From the NCBI GenBank assembly GCA_964503685.1, contig CAZDAW010000029.1:1-36345 (forward strand): a DNA stretch of 36,345 nucleotides. The letters run 5' to 3'. The notes below the pieces were generated by a model. That model saw nothing but the letters and a program-made list of their open reading frames with translations, was not told where the DNA came from and did not search any database. The position numbers and the translations under genes are program-made. Origin of the DNA: CAZDAW01 sp964503685. Its GTDB lineage: Bacteria > Chloroflexota > Anaerolineae > Anaerolineales > Anaerolineaceae. Positions 14,754 through 24,048 of this stretch are shown here, piece after piece; positions within the stretch are counted from its first letter, which is position 1; each line of letters opens with the position of its first letter.

Positions 14754-16102
14754 GCACAATGGATCACCTTCAGGCAAATGAAGAGAAAAGGGTTCTTATC
14801 GGGGGGGGATTTGTCTTTTTCGTCGGCGTTCTTATTCGATCAGGGTTGCGACTGATCTATCCGGCTGCCGTTTATACGGATACCGACCGCTATCGGTATA
14901 TGGCAAATGCGATTTTAACAGATTGGAACCTCTTTAATGGGACGCGAGCGCCTGGCTATCCCCTTTTTATGGCCCTGGCGGGCGATGATAACGCGGTCTA
15001 TATTGCTCAACTGGCACTTGGATTAGTAATTTCTCTGGCTTTTTTCGCTATTGGATGGATGTTGACGCACAATATCAAATTTGCTGTTTTGGCCGGCCTG
15101 CTTTATACGCTTAATTTGGGGCAGTTATTCTTTGAAGCCACACTGCTCTCAGAGACTCTGACAACATTCTGGATCGTTTTAACGTTTACTACGGTTGTGT
15201 TATGGCTCTCAAATTCAAAACACCGAAGTATTCTGTTGGCAATTGCGATCAGTATTCTGTCAGCATTGGCGGCGTTAACTCGCGCTCAATATTTATTCCT
15301 GCCGTTTTTGATCGCTGTCGTTCTGATTCTGGTGGAATGGTTCGATGCGAAAAAAATTCGTTGGGCTGATGCAGCAGGTTTGATTATCCCGGCAATTCTG
15401 ATCATTGGGCTCTGGTCGCAATACATTCATCAACGCTTTGGAATGTTTGGGATTACGACGACGACCGGATTCCATTTGATGCAGAATACCGGTTCATTTT
15501 TCGAATATGCGCCTGAGGAATATGCGGATTTGCGCGATACGTATCTAAAATATCGTGCTATCCGAATCGCAGAACGGGGTGTGCAGAGCAACACAATCTG
15601 GCAGGCGATACCCGAAATGCAGAAAGTCTCCGGTTTAAGTTTCTATGAGCTTTCACAGACACTGACTAAAATTTCGGTGCAGTTGATATTGAAATATCCT
15701 CACTTGTATCTGAAAAGTGTTCTATATAGCTGGTGGATGTTTTGGCGCGCCCCGGTTTACTGGCAACCGGAACTTATTCTGAACCCGTTCTACCGTTCAT
15801 TGATTGGCAAATTGATAACAGTAGAGCGTTTTTGCCTTTTTGGCAGCAACATGGTCTTTATTGTTTCCTCTATTGGAATAGTATCTTGGCGGAAATTGCG
15901 AAGGTTTTTAAATTTGCCGGTTTTTTTATGGCTTGTTGCTGGTACAATTTGGATCAATTCTGCGGTGCAGGCTTTGATGGAGCAGGGTGAGAATCCTCGT
16001 TTTCTAATTCCCCTGCAATCGCTGGTTATCCTTTGGCTTGTATGGATATTGATTAGCCTATGGGACAAGCGAAGTAGAATAAAATCTGTCCTTAGAAAAT
16101 AA
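14750..16102 (+). CDS. GT-C family membrane glycosyltransferase-like protein (GT39/ArnT-like)
   Basis: A 450-residue protein with about 10-11 membrane helices. The first outside loop carries acidic residues and a GT39-like signature (TDTDRYRYMANAIL, then RAPGYPLFMAL). Family members use polyprenyl-phosphate sugars to modify glycans or proteins on the outer side of the membrane. A run of eight G bases (14801-14808) codes the Gly-Gly of the first helix. The start overlaps the preceding stop, and 15 bases separate it from the next membrane protein. The sugar and acceptor are unknown. Confidence 0.72.
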   Translation: MSTMDHLQANEEKRVLIGGGFVFFVGVLIRSGLRLIYPAAVYTDTDRYRYMANAILTDWNLFNGTRAPGYPLFMALAGDDNAVYIAQLALGLVISLAFFAIGWMLTHNIKFAVLAGLLYTLNLGQLFFEATLLSETLTTFWIVLTFTTVVLWLSNSKHRSILLAIAISILSALAALTRAQYLFLPFLIAVVLILVEWFDAKKIRWADAAGLIIPAILIIGLWSQYIHQRFGMFGITTTTGFHLMQNTGSFFEYAPEEYADLRDTYLKYRAIRIAERGVQSNTIWQAIPEMQKVSGLSFYELSQTLTKISVQLILKYPHLYLKSVLYSWWMFWRAPVYWQPELILNPFYRSLIGKLITVERFCLFGSNMVFIVSSIGIVSWRKLRRFLNLPVFLWLVAGTIWINSAVQALMEQGENPRFLIPLQSLVILWLVWILISLWDKRSRIKSVLRK

Positions 16103-16117
16103 TTTGAAACAAAACCA

Positions 16118-17647
16118 ATGACATCTAAACGAACCATTTACATTACAGCTCTATTAATTGTGTGTCTGATAATAGGGGCGGTATTAATCACTATTGATGG
16201 GAAAGGGAACTGGTTAACCGGCTGGTTAGCAGATTCCTTTTTGCTGCTGGCAGGCGCTGGCATTATGCTGTTAGCCTGGCGGTGGGGCGGTGGAGGTAAA
16301 ACCCTGGCCTGGATGATGACGCTGGCATTTGTATTGCGCATTGGGGTTGGTTTTGGAATGGAAAAAGCCTTGCCCTTGATCGGTAATGATACACCAAGCC
16401 AGAAAGCAGGTTATATCTTTTATGATTCCTACCGGCGCGATGGGCAATCCTGGGGGTTGGCCGATTCTAATCAACCTGTTTGGATGGCCTACAGCGAAGA
16501 TATCACCGCCGATCAGTACGGAGGTATGTTATTAGTCAGCGCTCTGATTTATCGTTATCTCAGCCCTGATGCACATCGCGCCTGGTTTATTCTCATATTG
16601 ACTTCTACATTTGCTGCGATTGGCGTGCCATTCTTGCTGCAAACGGGCAAACGCCTCTGGGGAGGTAAAACCGGGAATATTGCCGCCTGGATACTGGCTT
16701 TATATCCAGAAAGCATTCTTCTCGGCGCTTCTCAAATGCGCGAGCCCATATTGATTTCTCTAATCGCTATTGCTTTCTGGGCAGTTGTTGTCTGGCAGCA
16801 GGAGAAGCAGCGGCGATATCTGATCTGGCTCGGATTGGCGTTGGCCGGGATGATATTCATTTCGTGGCGCGTTGCGGCGCCGACTATTGCGGTTTTACTG
16901 GGTTGGGTATGGTTTAGTCAAGAAAGCCTGAAGCCAGATTCAAAAGTTAAAGTTTTGGGTTGGATTGGTTTTGTTCTTGCAGGCCTGGCTCTGGTTTTTT
17001 TAAGCTGGCATTGGTTTCAGAGCGCCGCAGAATGGGATGCCTTGTTAACCAAACGCGCTTCGGGTTGGGTGCAGTATTTACTTCACCGGATGGATGAGAA
17101 TTTATATATCCCATTTATAACAGTGTTAGGTGTGGCTCAAGTTGTGCTGCCAGCGGCAATCATTGAACCGTCCATAGCAATCTGGAGAAGCGTGGCTATC
17201 TTACGTTCGTTGGGGTGGTATCTGCTGGCGCCGCTGCTAATCTATGGTTTTATTTCTGCCTGGCGAGTTGAGAATAGGCGGGAAAAACGTTTATTGGTTT
17301 ATTTGGGAATAGTTGTTTGGGTATGGATTCTGGTTTCGTCAGCGCGCGCTGGCGGCGATTTGTGGGATAATCCCCGCTACCGGGCATTGTTCCTGGTCTG
17401 GCAGGCGATTGTCGCGGGCTGGGCTATTGCCTGGGCGATTCGTAAGAAGGATCCCTGGTTGGCGCGCTGGCTGGTTGTTGAAGCAATATTTCTGGCTTTT
17501 TTCACCGTGTGGTACGCCAATCGTTATTATGCAGTCGCGATAAAAATACCTTTCTGGACAATGGTGGAATGGATCATCGGCTTAAGTTGTCTGGTTCTGA
17601 TCGGTGGATGGGTCTGGGATAAACTTCAGCATAAAAAACGAGCTTGA
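16118..17647 (+). CDS. Polytopic membrane protein, putative GT-C glycosyltransferase
   Basis: A 509-residue protein with roughly 12 membrane helices. A large extracytoplasmic loop after the third helix (residues ~85-130) is rich in Asp, Tyr and Trp (NDTPSQKAGYIFYDSYRRDG, then SEDITADQYGG). The later segment LALYPESILLGASQMREPI is characteristic of GT-C-type membrane proteins in glycan clusters. I do not recognise a closer family. A Wzy-like polymerase is an alternative, given that no other polymerase candidate is visible. It is preceded by a weak ribosome site and followed by a candidate promoter. Confidence 0.6.
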   Translation: MTSKRTIYITALLIVCLIIGAVLITIDGKGNWLTGWLADSFLLLAGAGIMLLAWRWGGGGKTLAWMMTLAFVLRIGVGFGMEKALPLIGNDTPSQKAGYIFYDSYRRDGQSWGLADSNQPVWMAYSEDITADQYGGMLLVSALIYRYLSPDAHRAWFILILTSTFAAIGVPFLLQTGKRLWGGKTGNIAAWILALYPESILLGASQMREPILISLIAIAFWAVVVWQQEKQRRYLIWLGLALAGMIFISWRVAAPTIAVLLGWVWFSQESLKPDSKVKVLGWIGFVLAGLALVFLSWHWFQSAAEWDALLTKRASGWVQYLLHRMDENLYIPFITVLGVAQVVLPAAIIEPSIAIWRSVAILRSLGWYLLAPLLIYGFISAWRVENRREKRLLVYLGIVVWVWILVSSARAGGDLWDNPRYRALFLVWQAIVAGWAIAWAIRKKDPWLARWLVVEAIFLAFFTVWYANRYYAVAIKIPFWTMVEWIIGLSCLVLIGGWVWDKLQHKKRA

Positions 17648-17670
17648 CGCACTATTGTATGCGCTATAAT
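17644..17670 (+). promoter_or_regulatory. Candidate sigma-70 promoter before third GT-C gene
   Basis: TTGACG (17644-17649, overlapping the upstream stop codon) and a perfect TATAAT (17665-17670) are 15 bases apart, a little short of optimal. A leader of about 85 bases would precede the GTG at 17762. This could restart transcription inside the long glycan operon. Confidence 0.5.
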
Positions 17671-17761
17671 TCAACCATTCTTATTCGCCGGATATGAGCA
17701 AAAAATATATGATCAGTGTGATTATTTATTCCAGAGCAACCATTGTTATGGGGGCGGGATT

Positions 17762-19618
17762 GTGAAGAAAATTTTTCGATCGAACTGGCTGTCAGCAGGA
17801 TTAACGATAGCAGGGGTGATAATTTATTTATTACAGGCCTGGACTTATGCTCATACTCAGGCATCTTTACTGGATGAAGGGAATTATCTCTACAAAGGTT
17901 ATCTCTTTGTGAAAGGTGTTTACTGGCCTTATCAGGATTATGGCCCGTGGACCAATCCATTTCCGCTGGCGGTAGTGCTGCCCGCCGTTGTGCAGGTGAT
18001 TTTGGGGCCCGGATTGGGTACTGCACGTTATTTCGCCATATTTCTGGGTTTTTCTACCGTTTTGGGGTTGTGGTTAGTTGTCAGACGGTTAGGCGGTAAG
18101 TGGTGGGCGGCATTTGCGGTGTGGGCGGTTGCCATGAATCCAGCCCTGATCAAAATATACAGCCAGGCGATATCAGAAGGATTGGTCGCCTGTATGCTTG
18201 TGTGGGTCTTTGTTCTGGTTTTGGGAGAGAAAAGGCCATTATGGCAATTATTGCTGGGCTCGGCGCTGGCTGCTGCATTATTTATGACCCGAATCAATCT
18301 GGCGCCTGTGTTGCCCTTTATGCTGGTTTATATTTTCTGGCAAAACGGAAAACGAACCGGCATTTATGCTACACTCATAAGCTTTGCAATTGTGCTTACG
18401 ATCAACGGGATATACTATCCGGGTATATTGAAAATATGGGCGGCTTGGATACCGCGTAAATTCTCTCCATTTTTGGATACGTGGCGTAACCTGGGCGGCG
18501 GTAAACAAATATGGAAACCAGATATGGAGATATTATCCAAAATTGATTCGTTCTTACAGGGCATTCGTTCACATTATCTGGCAGTTATCGGCGTTTTTGT
18601 GACTTGGGCCTTATGGCGGCGCAAAAAAGAATGGGCCAATCCGGGCAACTTTCGCATTGTTGTAATATTATCAGGTCTATTCGCATTAATGTTTGCACTA
18701 CATACCTATGCTGCATTATGGCAGGATTATTGTGTTTATTGTTATCCCTTATACCTGACCTTTTTTGCGGAAATGGGATTGATTATTCTGGCGGCTTCCT
18801 TCAATTCCTGGAATAAGTTGTTATCTCCTTTTGCACAAATTACATTTGGGCTGTTAACCCTGGCGCTGACAACCGCCATTGGCTTTGGGGCGGCCGGTGA
18901 CATTGGGTCAATGATTGCAGCCATCCAGGTTCCGCGCATCAGAGGGATGAAATTGCAATCTGGCACAACGGAAATCTGGCGTTTATTGGCAAATAAATTT
19001 GGTTTTACTTATGAGATGTTGATTCAGTGGCTGCCGACAATTGCCGGATTTCTGTTTGGAATATTGGTACTTCTTCTGGCGTGGCGGCTGAGTCGTTGGA
19101 CGGAGCTGAAAAATCATGCATCAAAACTGAGTTTCGGCTATCTGGTACTGGTTTTAATCCTGATTTGTGGTTTCTTGCTCTCGCCTACAAAAGCCCTGGG
19201 AGCCGGCTACGCCACTTATGACTGCGGGGGAAATGTTATTGCCTCAGCGGATACGGTTGGTTCATATTTGCGAGAAATTATTCCAGCAGGGGCAAAAATT
19301 TATTGGTCAGGGGGCCTGTCGCCAGTTCCCTTGTTATATCTTTCAGATATTAAGATCTATCCACCTCAATTGAACGATGGTTATTCCTTCAAACAGGGGG
19401 GAGATTCTGATAAACTTTACCGGTTCGGGTTTTGGAACAGCGAACTGGCAAAACAATGGTTGGCGGAAGCTGATTTTATTTTGGTTGAGCAAAGATCTTT
19501 TCGTGGGTCGATAGTTGCAAAAATTGACCCCGAACAATATGATGAATATGAACCTACGCCGGCGATGGTTGATTGCTGGGAAGGATCAGGAATTCGCATT
19601 TTCAGGAGAAAGCCGTGA
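17762..19618 (+). CDS. GT-C family membrane glycosyltransferase (GT39-like)
   Basis: A 618-residue protein with about 11-12 helices and a C-terminal soluble part (from about residue 475). The first outside loop has SLLDEGNYLYKGYLFVKGVYWPYQD, in which the Asp-Glu pair matches the catalytic acidic motif of GT39-type enzymes, and GPWTNPFPLAVVLPA follows. These enzymes transfer sugar from a polyprenyl-phosphate donor. The downstream GT2 gene, whose start overlaps this stop (GTGA), could make that donor. It has a GTG start with a G-rich ribosome site. The acceptor is unknown. Confidence 0.75.
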   Translation: MKKIFRSNWLSAGLTIAGVIIYLLQAWTYAHTQASLLDEGNYLYKGYLFVKGVYWPYQDYGPWTNPFPLAVVLPAVVQVILGPGLGTARYFAIFLGFSTVLGLWLVVRRLGGKWWAAFAVWAVAMNPALIKIYSQAISEGLVACMLVWVFVLVLGEKRPLWQLLLGSALAAALFMTRINLAPVLPFMLVYIFWQNGKRTGIYATLISFAIVLTINGIYYPGILKIWAAWIPRKFSPFLDTWRNLGGGKQIWKPDMEILSKIDSFLQGIRSHYLAVIGVFVTWALWRRKKEWANPGNFRIVVILSGLFALMFALHTYAALWQDYCVYCYPLYLTFFAEMGLIILAASFNSWNKLLSPFAQITFGLLTLALTTAIGFGAAGDIGSMIAAIQVPRIRGMKLQSGTTEIWRLLANKFGFTYEMLIQWLPTIAGFLFGILVLLLAWRLSRWTELKNHASKLSFGYLVLVLILICGFLLSPTKALGAGYATYDCGGNVIASADTVGSYLREIIPAGAKIYWSGGLSPVPLLYLSDIKIYPPQLNDGYSFKQGGDSDKLYRFGFWNSELAKQWLAEADFILVEQRSFRGSIVAKIDPEQYDEYEPTPAMVDCWEGSGIRIFRRKP

Positions 19619-20586
19619 ATCTTTCTATTGTCATTCCTGTCTATAATGAGGCGGAGAATTTGCCTTTGCTGCATAAGGCTTTACACGAAGCTCTCGATCA
19701 GTTAAAAACTCCTTGGGAAGCTGTGCTGGTTGATGATGGCAGTAAGGATAACAGCCTTGAGGTATTGCAGCAACTCGCTGATCAGGATCCCAAGCATATC
19801 AGTCTGGTTGCCTTGCGTAGAAATTTTGGACAGACAGCTGCCATTGAAGCTGGAATTGATCATGCTGTCGGCGATGTCATTATATTAATGGATGCTGATT
19901 TGCAAAATGACCCATCCGATATTCCAGCGATGCTGGAAAAGATGGATGAAGGGTACGATGTTATCAGCGGGTGGCGAATAAACCGGCAGGATGCATTTCT
20001 TACCCGTACCTTGCCTTCCAGAATGGCGAATTGGTTAATATCCTGGGTGACTGGGGTGCATTTGCATGATTATGGCTGTACGCTGAAAGTATACCGGCGC
20101 GAAGTCATCACCGGGTTTCGCCTTTATGGAGAGATGCACCGTTTCATTCCGGTTTTTGCTTATCGGGTGGGGGCGAAAATCTATGAAATGCCTGTCAAGC
20201 ATCATCCCCGCAAATTTGGCAAAGCCAATTATGGCCTGGAACGCACGATTAAAGTAATTCTTGACCTGTTTACGGTCAAGTTCCTCATTAGCTATTCGAA
20301 TAAACCGATTTATTTGTTCGGCGGAGCAGGATTATTATCCATTGGCGCCAGTTTACCTTTATTGTTATATATTGTGATTCGGAAAATTCTATTTAATGAG
20401 TCTCTGGTGCGTTCGCCGTTGTTGTTGATGAGTACCATGCTTTTTATTCTCGGAGCTCAATCCATTATGATGGGGTTGATAGCAGAGTTATTGGCGCGTA
20501 CTTATCATGAATCTCAGGCAAAACCGACTTATACGGTGCGTAAATATATCCGGAATGGTTTGGAAGAACCTTCTCCTAAAAAGTGA
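19615..20586 (+). CDS. GT2 polyprenyl-phosphate sugar synthase (dolichol-P-mannose synthase/ArnC/GtrB-like)
   Basis: A 324-residue protein: a GT-A domain (LSIVIPVYNEAENLPLL, VDDGSKDNS, MDADLQNDP with the metal-binding DxD) followed by two C-terminal membrane helices, the GtrB/ArnC layout. Such enzymes move a sugar from a nucleotide donor to undecaprenyl phosphate, giving a substrate for GT-C enzymes. I chose the GTG with AGGAG upstream that overlaps the previous stop, not an earlier ATG at 19573 whose extra 14 residues precede the conserved start. It sits directly after three GT-C-like genes. Confidence 0.9.
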   Translation: MNLSIVIPVYNEAENLPLLHKALHEALDQLKTPWEAVLVDDGSKDNSLEVLQQLADQDPKHISLVALRRNFGQTAAIEAGIDHAVGDVIILMDADLQNDPSDIPAMLEKMDEGYDVISGWRINRQDAFLTRTLPSRMANWLISWVTGVHLHDYGCTLKVYRREVITGFRLYGEMHRFIPVFAYRVGAKIYEMPVKHHPRKFGKANYGLERTIKVILDLFTVKFLISYSNKPIYLFGGAGLLSIGASLPLLLYIVIRKILFNESLVRSPLLLMSTMLFILGAQSIMMGLIAELLARTYHESQAKPTYTVRKYIRNGLEEPSPKK

Positions 20587-20592
20587 GCATGG

Positions 20593-21717
20593 ATGCGTGT
20601 ACTGGTATTGATCCACGAGTTTCCTCCTGTCGGGGGGGGTGGGGGTAAAGTCGCCGAAGATTTATGCGAGGGCCTGGCGAAGTACGGATACCAAATTCGG
20701 GTGTTGTCTGCTCATTTCAAAGGATTGCCGTTTAAAGAAGAGCACAAAGGGTTTGAGGTCATTCGGGTTAGATCGGGCAGACGTTATTCATACAGAGCAG
20801 ACCTGTTAGCGATGTTTGGTTATCTCTTGAGTGGATTTTGGAAGGGGATGCAAATTATCCGACAGTGGAAGCCGGAGCTTATTCATGTTCATTTTGCTGT
20901 TCCAGCGGGCGTATTGGCGTTTGTTTTAAGTCGTTTGACTGGCGTGCCTTATGTATTAACAGCGCATATGGGCGATATACCCGGCGGGGTTCCATCCAAG
21001 ACCGCAGGTTGGTTCCGTTGGATACAACCTTTCACCCCACCTATCTGGCGCTTTGCCAGCCGGGTGATAGCAGTAAGTAGTTTTGGACGTAACCTTGCAC
21101 TACAGCATTACCCAGTTAAGATCGAAGTTATTCCTAACGGCGTGGATATCAGCCAATTAAGCCAGGGCGAAATTCGGCCTGGTAAGCCACCGCAGGTTGT
21201 TTTTGTGGGACGTTTTATGCTAGAGAAGAACCCTGTGCAGGTTGTGCGCATTATGGCTGGACTAAAAGATTTGTCCTGGCGTTGCGTTATGGTGGGCGAT
21301 GGTCCTCTGCGACCAGATGTCGAGGCAGAGATTGACCGGTATCATCTTGGCGACAGAATCACATTGACGGATTGGGTGTCGCCGGAAGAGGCGGTCGCGA
21401 TTATGGCAAAGAGCGACTTGTTGCTTATGCCGTCCCTGTCAGAAGGTTTACCTGTGGTAGGCGTCCAGGCGCTTGCTTTAGGACTGGCGGTTGTTGCCAG
21501 CCAGGTGGGTGGGTGTATTGACCTGGTGCAGCCTAACGAAAATGGATTTTTATTACCAGTCAATGACTTGAACGCATTTCAGGAAAAAGTTCGTTATTTA
21601 ATAGGCGATCCAGAGAAGTTACAGGCAGCGCGTTCTGCCAGTCGAAAACTGGCTGCCAGGTTTGACCTGAATGAAATTATTAAATCATATGATCAAGTTT
21701 ACCGGAGTGTTTGTTGA
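20593..21717 (+). CDS. Glycosyltransferase family 4 (GT-B)
   Basis: A 374-residue GT4 enzyme. The glycine-rich N-terminal loop (HEFPPVGGGGGKVAEDL), VIPNGVDISQL, VFVGRFMLEKNPVQV and SLSEGLPVVGVQALALGLAVVAS with the donor-binding Glu are all typical. Donor and acceptor are not known. The glycine loop is coded by a run of eight G, a T and five G (20632-20645), a possible slippage site near the N-terminus. It lies seven bases after the GT2 gene and overlaps the WecB-like gene. Confidence 0.88.
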   Translation: MRVLVLIHEFPPVGGGGGKVAEDLCEGLAKYGYQIRVLSAHFKGLPFKEEHKGFEVIRVRSGRRYSYRADLLAMFGYLLSGFWKGMQIIRQWKPELIHVHFAVPAGVLAFVLSRLTGVPYVLTAHMGDIPGGVPSKTAGWFRWIQPFTPPIWRFASRVIAVSSFGRNLALQHYPVKIEVIPNGVDISQLSQGEIRPGKPPQVVFVGRFMLEKNPVQVVRIMAGLKDLSWRCVMVGDGPLRPDVEAEIDRYHLGDRITLTDWVSPEEAVAIMAKSDLLLMPSLSEGLPVVGVQALALGLAVVASQVGGCIDLVQPNENGFLLPVNDLNAFQEKVRYLIGDPEKLQAARSASRKLAARFDLNEIIKSYDQVYRSVC

Positions 21718-22784
21718 TTAAAAAGAGGTGTGTACTTTCAATTGTCGGGGCGCGTCCCCAATTTGTTAAGGCTGCTGTTGTATCGCGGGCTTTGCGATCA
21801 TCATTTGATGAAGTGTTATTGCATACCGGACAACATTATGATGATAATATGTCGCGCATCTTTTTTGATGAGCTTGACTTGCCCAAACCGGACATTAATC
21901 TGGGTGTTGGCGGCGGCAGTCATGCTGAGCAAACCGGACACATGCTGATCGGTATTGAGGAAGTTCTCCTGAAGAACCGTCCGGATTGGGTATTGATTTA
22001 TGGCGACACCAATTCGACGCTGGCGGGCGCTCTGGCCGCCGTAAAATTACAAATCCCAGTTGCACACGTTGAAGCCGGACTACGTTCGTTTAATTGGGCA
22101 ATGCCAGAAGAGATTAATCGGATCGTCAGCGATCGACTTGCAACAGCTTTGTTTTGCCCAACTGATACAGCGGTCAAGAATCTGGCAAATGAAGGGATCA
22201 GGCAAGGAGTCTTTCAGGTTGGCGATGTTATGTGTGATGCTTTGGAGTATAATCTTTCACTGGCTAAAGATCGTTCTCGTATATTAACAAAGCTTGATTT
22301 ACAATGCGGTGAATATGCCCTTGTAACTATCCATCGTGCGGCCAATACAGATGACCCGGCTCGTTTGTTTTCCATTCTGGATGCTCTGCGTCAAATAAAG
22401 ATGCCGATTGTGTTCCCGGTTCATCCACGCACACAACATGCAGTTATGACAAATGGACTTTCGATTCCTCAAAACGTGAAAACGATTGAGCCTGTCGGCT
22501 ATCTGGATATGTTACAATTGGAAGCTAATGCGAATTGTATTCTGACTGATTCAGGCGGGGTACAAAAAGAGGCTTATTGGCTTGGTGTGCGTTGCATTAC
22601 TTTGCGAGAAGAAACTGAATGGATTGAGACAGTTACGGCAGGTTGGAATAAGCTTGTCGGAGTGGAAACGGCAGAAATCATTGCCACTGTTCAAAACTGG
22701 TTTCCTTTAACTGAACGTCCTGCGTTGTTTGGAGATGGACGTGCCGCAAATAAAATAAAACAGATACTAACTAATTGGAGATGA
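21711..22784 (+). CDS. wecB: UDP-GlcNAc 2-epimerase (WecB/MnaA/WbpI type)
   Basis: Converts UDP-GlcNAc to UDP-ManNAc; the related WbpI acts on a diacetamido uronate. Family motifs are intact: SIVGARPQFVKAA, HTGQHYDDNMS, YGDTNSTLAGALAA, HVEAGLRSFNWAMPEE, HRAANTDD and LTDSGGVQKEAYWLGV. There are 357 residues. The start is a TTG (21711 or 21714) behind GGAG, inside the end of the preceding gene; no ATG or GTG is available in frame at the conserved N-terminus. With the WecC-like enzyme at 24049 it would supply UDP-ManNAc uronate. Confidence 0.9.
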   Translation: MLIKKRCVLSIVGARPQFVKAAVVSRALRSSFDEVLLHTGQHYDDNMSRIFFDELDLPKPDINLGVGGGSHAEQTGHMLIGIEEVLLKNRPDWVLIYGDTNSTLAGALAAVKLQIPVAHVEAGLRSFNWAMPEEINRIVSDRLATALFCPTDTAVKNLANEGIRQGVFQVGDVMCDALEYNLSLAKDRSRILTKLDLQCGEYALVTIHRAANTDDPARLFSILDALRQIKMPIVFPVHPRTQHAVMTNGLSIPQNVKTIEPVGYLDMLQLEANANCILTDSGGVQKEAYWLGVRCITLREETEWIETVTAGWNKLVGVETAEIIATVQNWFPLTERPALFGDGRAANKIKQILTNWR

Positions 22785-22788
22785 TTCA

Positions 22789-23868
22789 ATGATTAATATG
22801 GCAAAACCTCAAATTGGACCTGAAGAAAAACAGGCAGTGTTGGAAGTGCTCGATTCAGGAATCCTGGCGCAGGGTCCGCGTACTAAGGCATTTGAAGATG
22901 CTTTTGCTGAAATGTGTGGTGTGAAACACGCAATAGCAACTTCATCTGGTACGACTGCCCTGCATGTGGCATTATTAGCGCATGGTATCGGCGAGGGCGA
23001 TGAGGTTATCACCTCCCCGTTCACATTTATTGCTTCAGCAAATAGTATTGTCTATGCTGGAGCGAAACCTGTTTTTGTTGATATCGATGCGGCAACTTAC
23101 AATATCGATGCAAAATTGATCGAGGCGGCTATTACACCGCGAACACGGGCGATTTTACCGGTTCATCTGTATGGTTTGTGTTGCGACATGGGCGCAATCA
23201 TGGATATTGCGAAGAAGCATAAGCTGATTGTTATTGAAGATGCATGCCAGAGTCATGGCGCGACATATAAAGGAGGCAGAGCGGGTTCATTTGGCACTGG
23301 CGCTTTCTCGCTTTACCCAACAAAAAATATGACTTCCGGAGAGGGTGGAATGATCACAACAAATGATGATGTGATCGATGAAAAATGCCGGGTGATTCGC
23401 CAGCATGGGATGCGCCGTCGTTATTTTCATGATGAATTGGGCTTCAATTTCCGCTTAACAGACGTCGCTTCAGCGATCGGTTTGGCGCAATTACACAAGT
23501 TGGAAAAATTAAACGAGAAACGGCGTGAAAATGCAAAATACCTCAGCACCCATCTTAAAGGTGTTGTTGTCCCTGTAATACCCGAAGGCTGTGAACATGT
23601 TTTCCATCAATATACAGTTCGCGTTCCAAATGGTAAACGGGATGAGTTGGTAACTTACTTAAAGGAACATGGCGTTAGTTCCGAAACTTATTATCCGGTT
23701 CCGGTCCATAAGCAAAAATTTTATGTTGAGGAATTGGGTTATAACGTCTCGCTTCCGGTGGCAGAAAAAGCTTGCCAGGAAGTGGTATCTCTTCCGGTTC
23801 ATCCCGGTTTAAGCGATGCCGATTTAGAGACAATTGTAAGAACTGTCAATGAGTTTATGGCAAAATAA
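22789..23868 (+). CDS. DegT/DnrJ/EryC1/StrS aminotransferase (sugar aminotransferase)
   Basis: A 359-residue PLP enzyme that transfers an amino group to a keto-sugar nucleotide. Features are the cofactor region ATSSGTTALHVALLA, FTFIASANSIVYAGAKPVFVDID, the VIEDACQSHGATYKG aspartate, and the Schiff-base lysine Lys179 in PTKNMTSGEGG. It resembles WbpE-like and Per-like members, but the position aminated cannot be read from the sequence. It starts four bases after wecB, with the ribosome site GGAGATGA in the wecB end. It is the last gene of the first block before a 180-base gap. Confidence 0.9.
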   Translation: MINMAKPQIGPEEKQAVLEVLDSGILAQGPRTKAFEDAFAEMCGVKHAIATSSGTTALHVALLAHGIGEGDEVITSPFTFIASANSIVYAGAKPVFVDIDAATYNIDAKLIEAAITPRTRAILPVHLYGLCCDMGAIMDIAKKHKLIVIEDACQSHGATYKGGRAGSFGTGAFSLYPTKNMTSGEGGMITTNDDVIDEKCRVIRQHGMRRRYFHDELGFNFRLTDVASAIGLAQLHKLEKLNEKRRENAKYLSTHLKGVVVPVIPEGCEHVFHQYTVRVPNGKRDELVTYLKEHGVSSETYYPVPVHKQKFYVEELGYNVSLPVAEKACQEVVSLPVHPGLSDADLETIVRTVNEFMAK

Positions 23869-24048
23869 TCCATAAAACGGGCGAATATTTCATCACTTTC
23901 CTCAAGGAGTCGAGGCTTTATCGGACGAGGTGCTGTTTTCCAATGTCTGTCAGGGCATCGACTCCTGGGCAGGTTAAAAGGGATTGTCAATCATTTCTTG
24001 TATTCGCGCCTGTATTTGTAATAAAAATAACAGGTTATTGAGGTCGAT
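23869..24048. other. 180-base non-coding junction between two glycan gene blocks
   Basis: No gene is apparent. It contains an inverted repeat (AGGAGTCGA at 23905-23913, TCGACTCCT at 23958-23966, 44-base spacer) and an AT-rich end before the WecC-like ATG. No convincing promoter was found. It is the longest gap in the glycan locus and may mark a join between two formerly separate modules. Confidence 0.45.

Noticed and set aside
19573..19614. Upstream ATG start for the GT2 synthase
   Set aside because: It adds 14 residues before the conserved LSIVIPVYNE start. The GTG at 19615 has AGGAG upstream and overlaps the previous stop.
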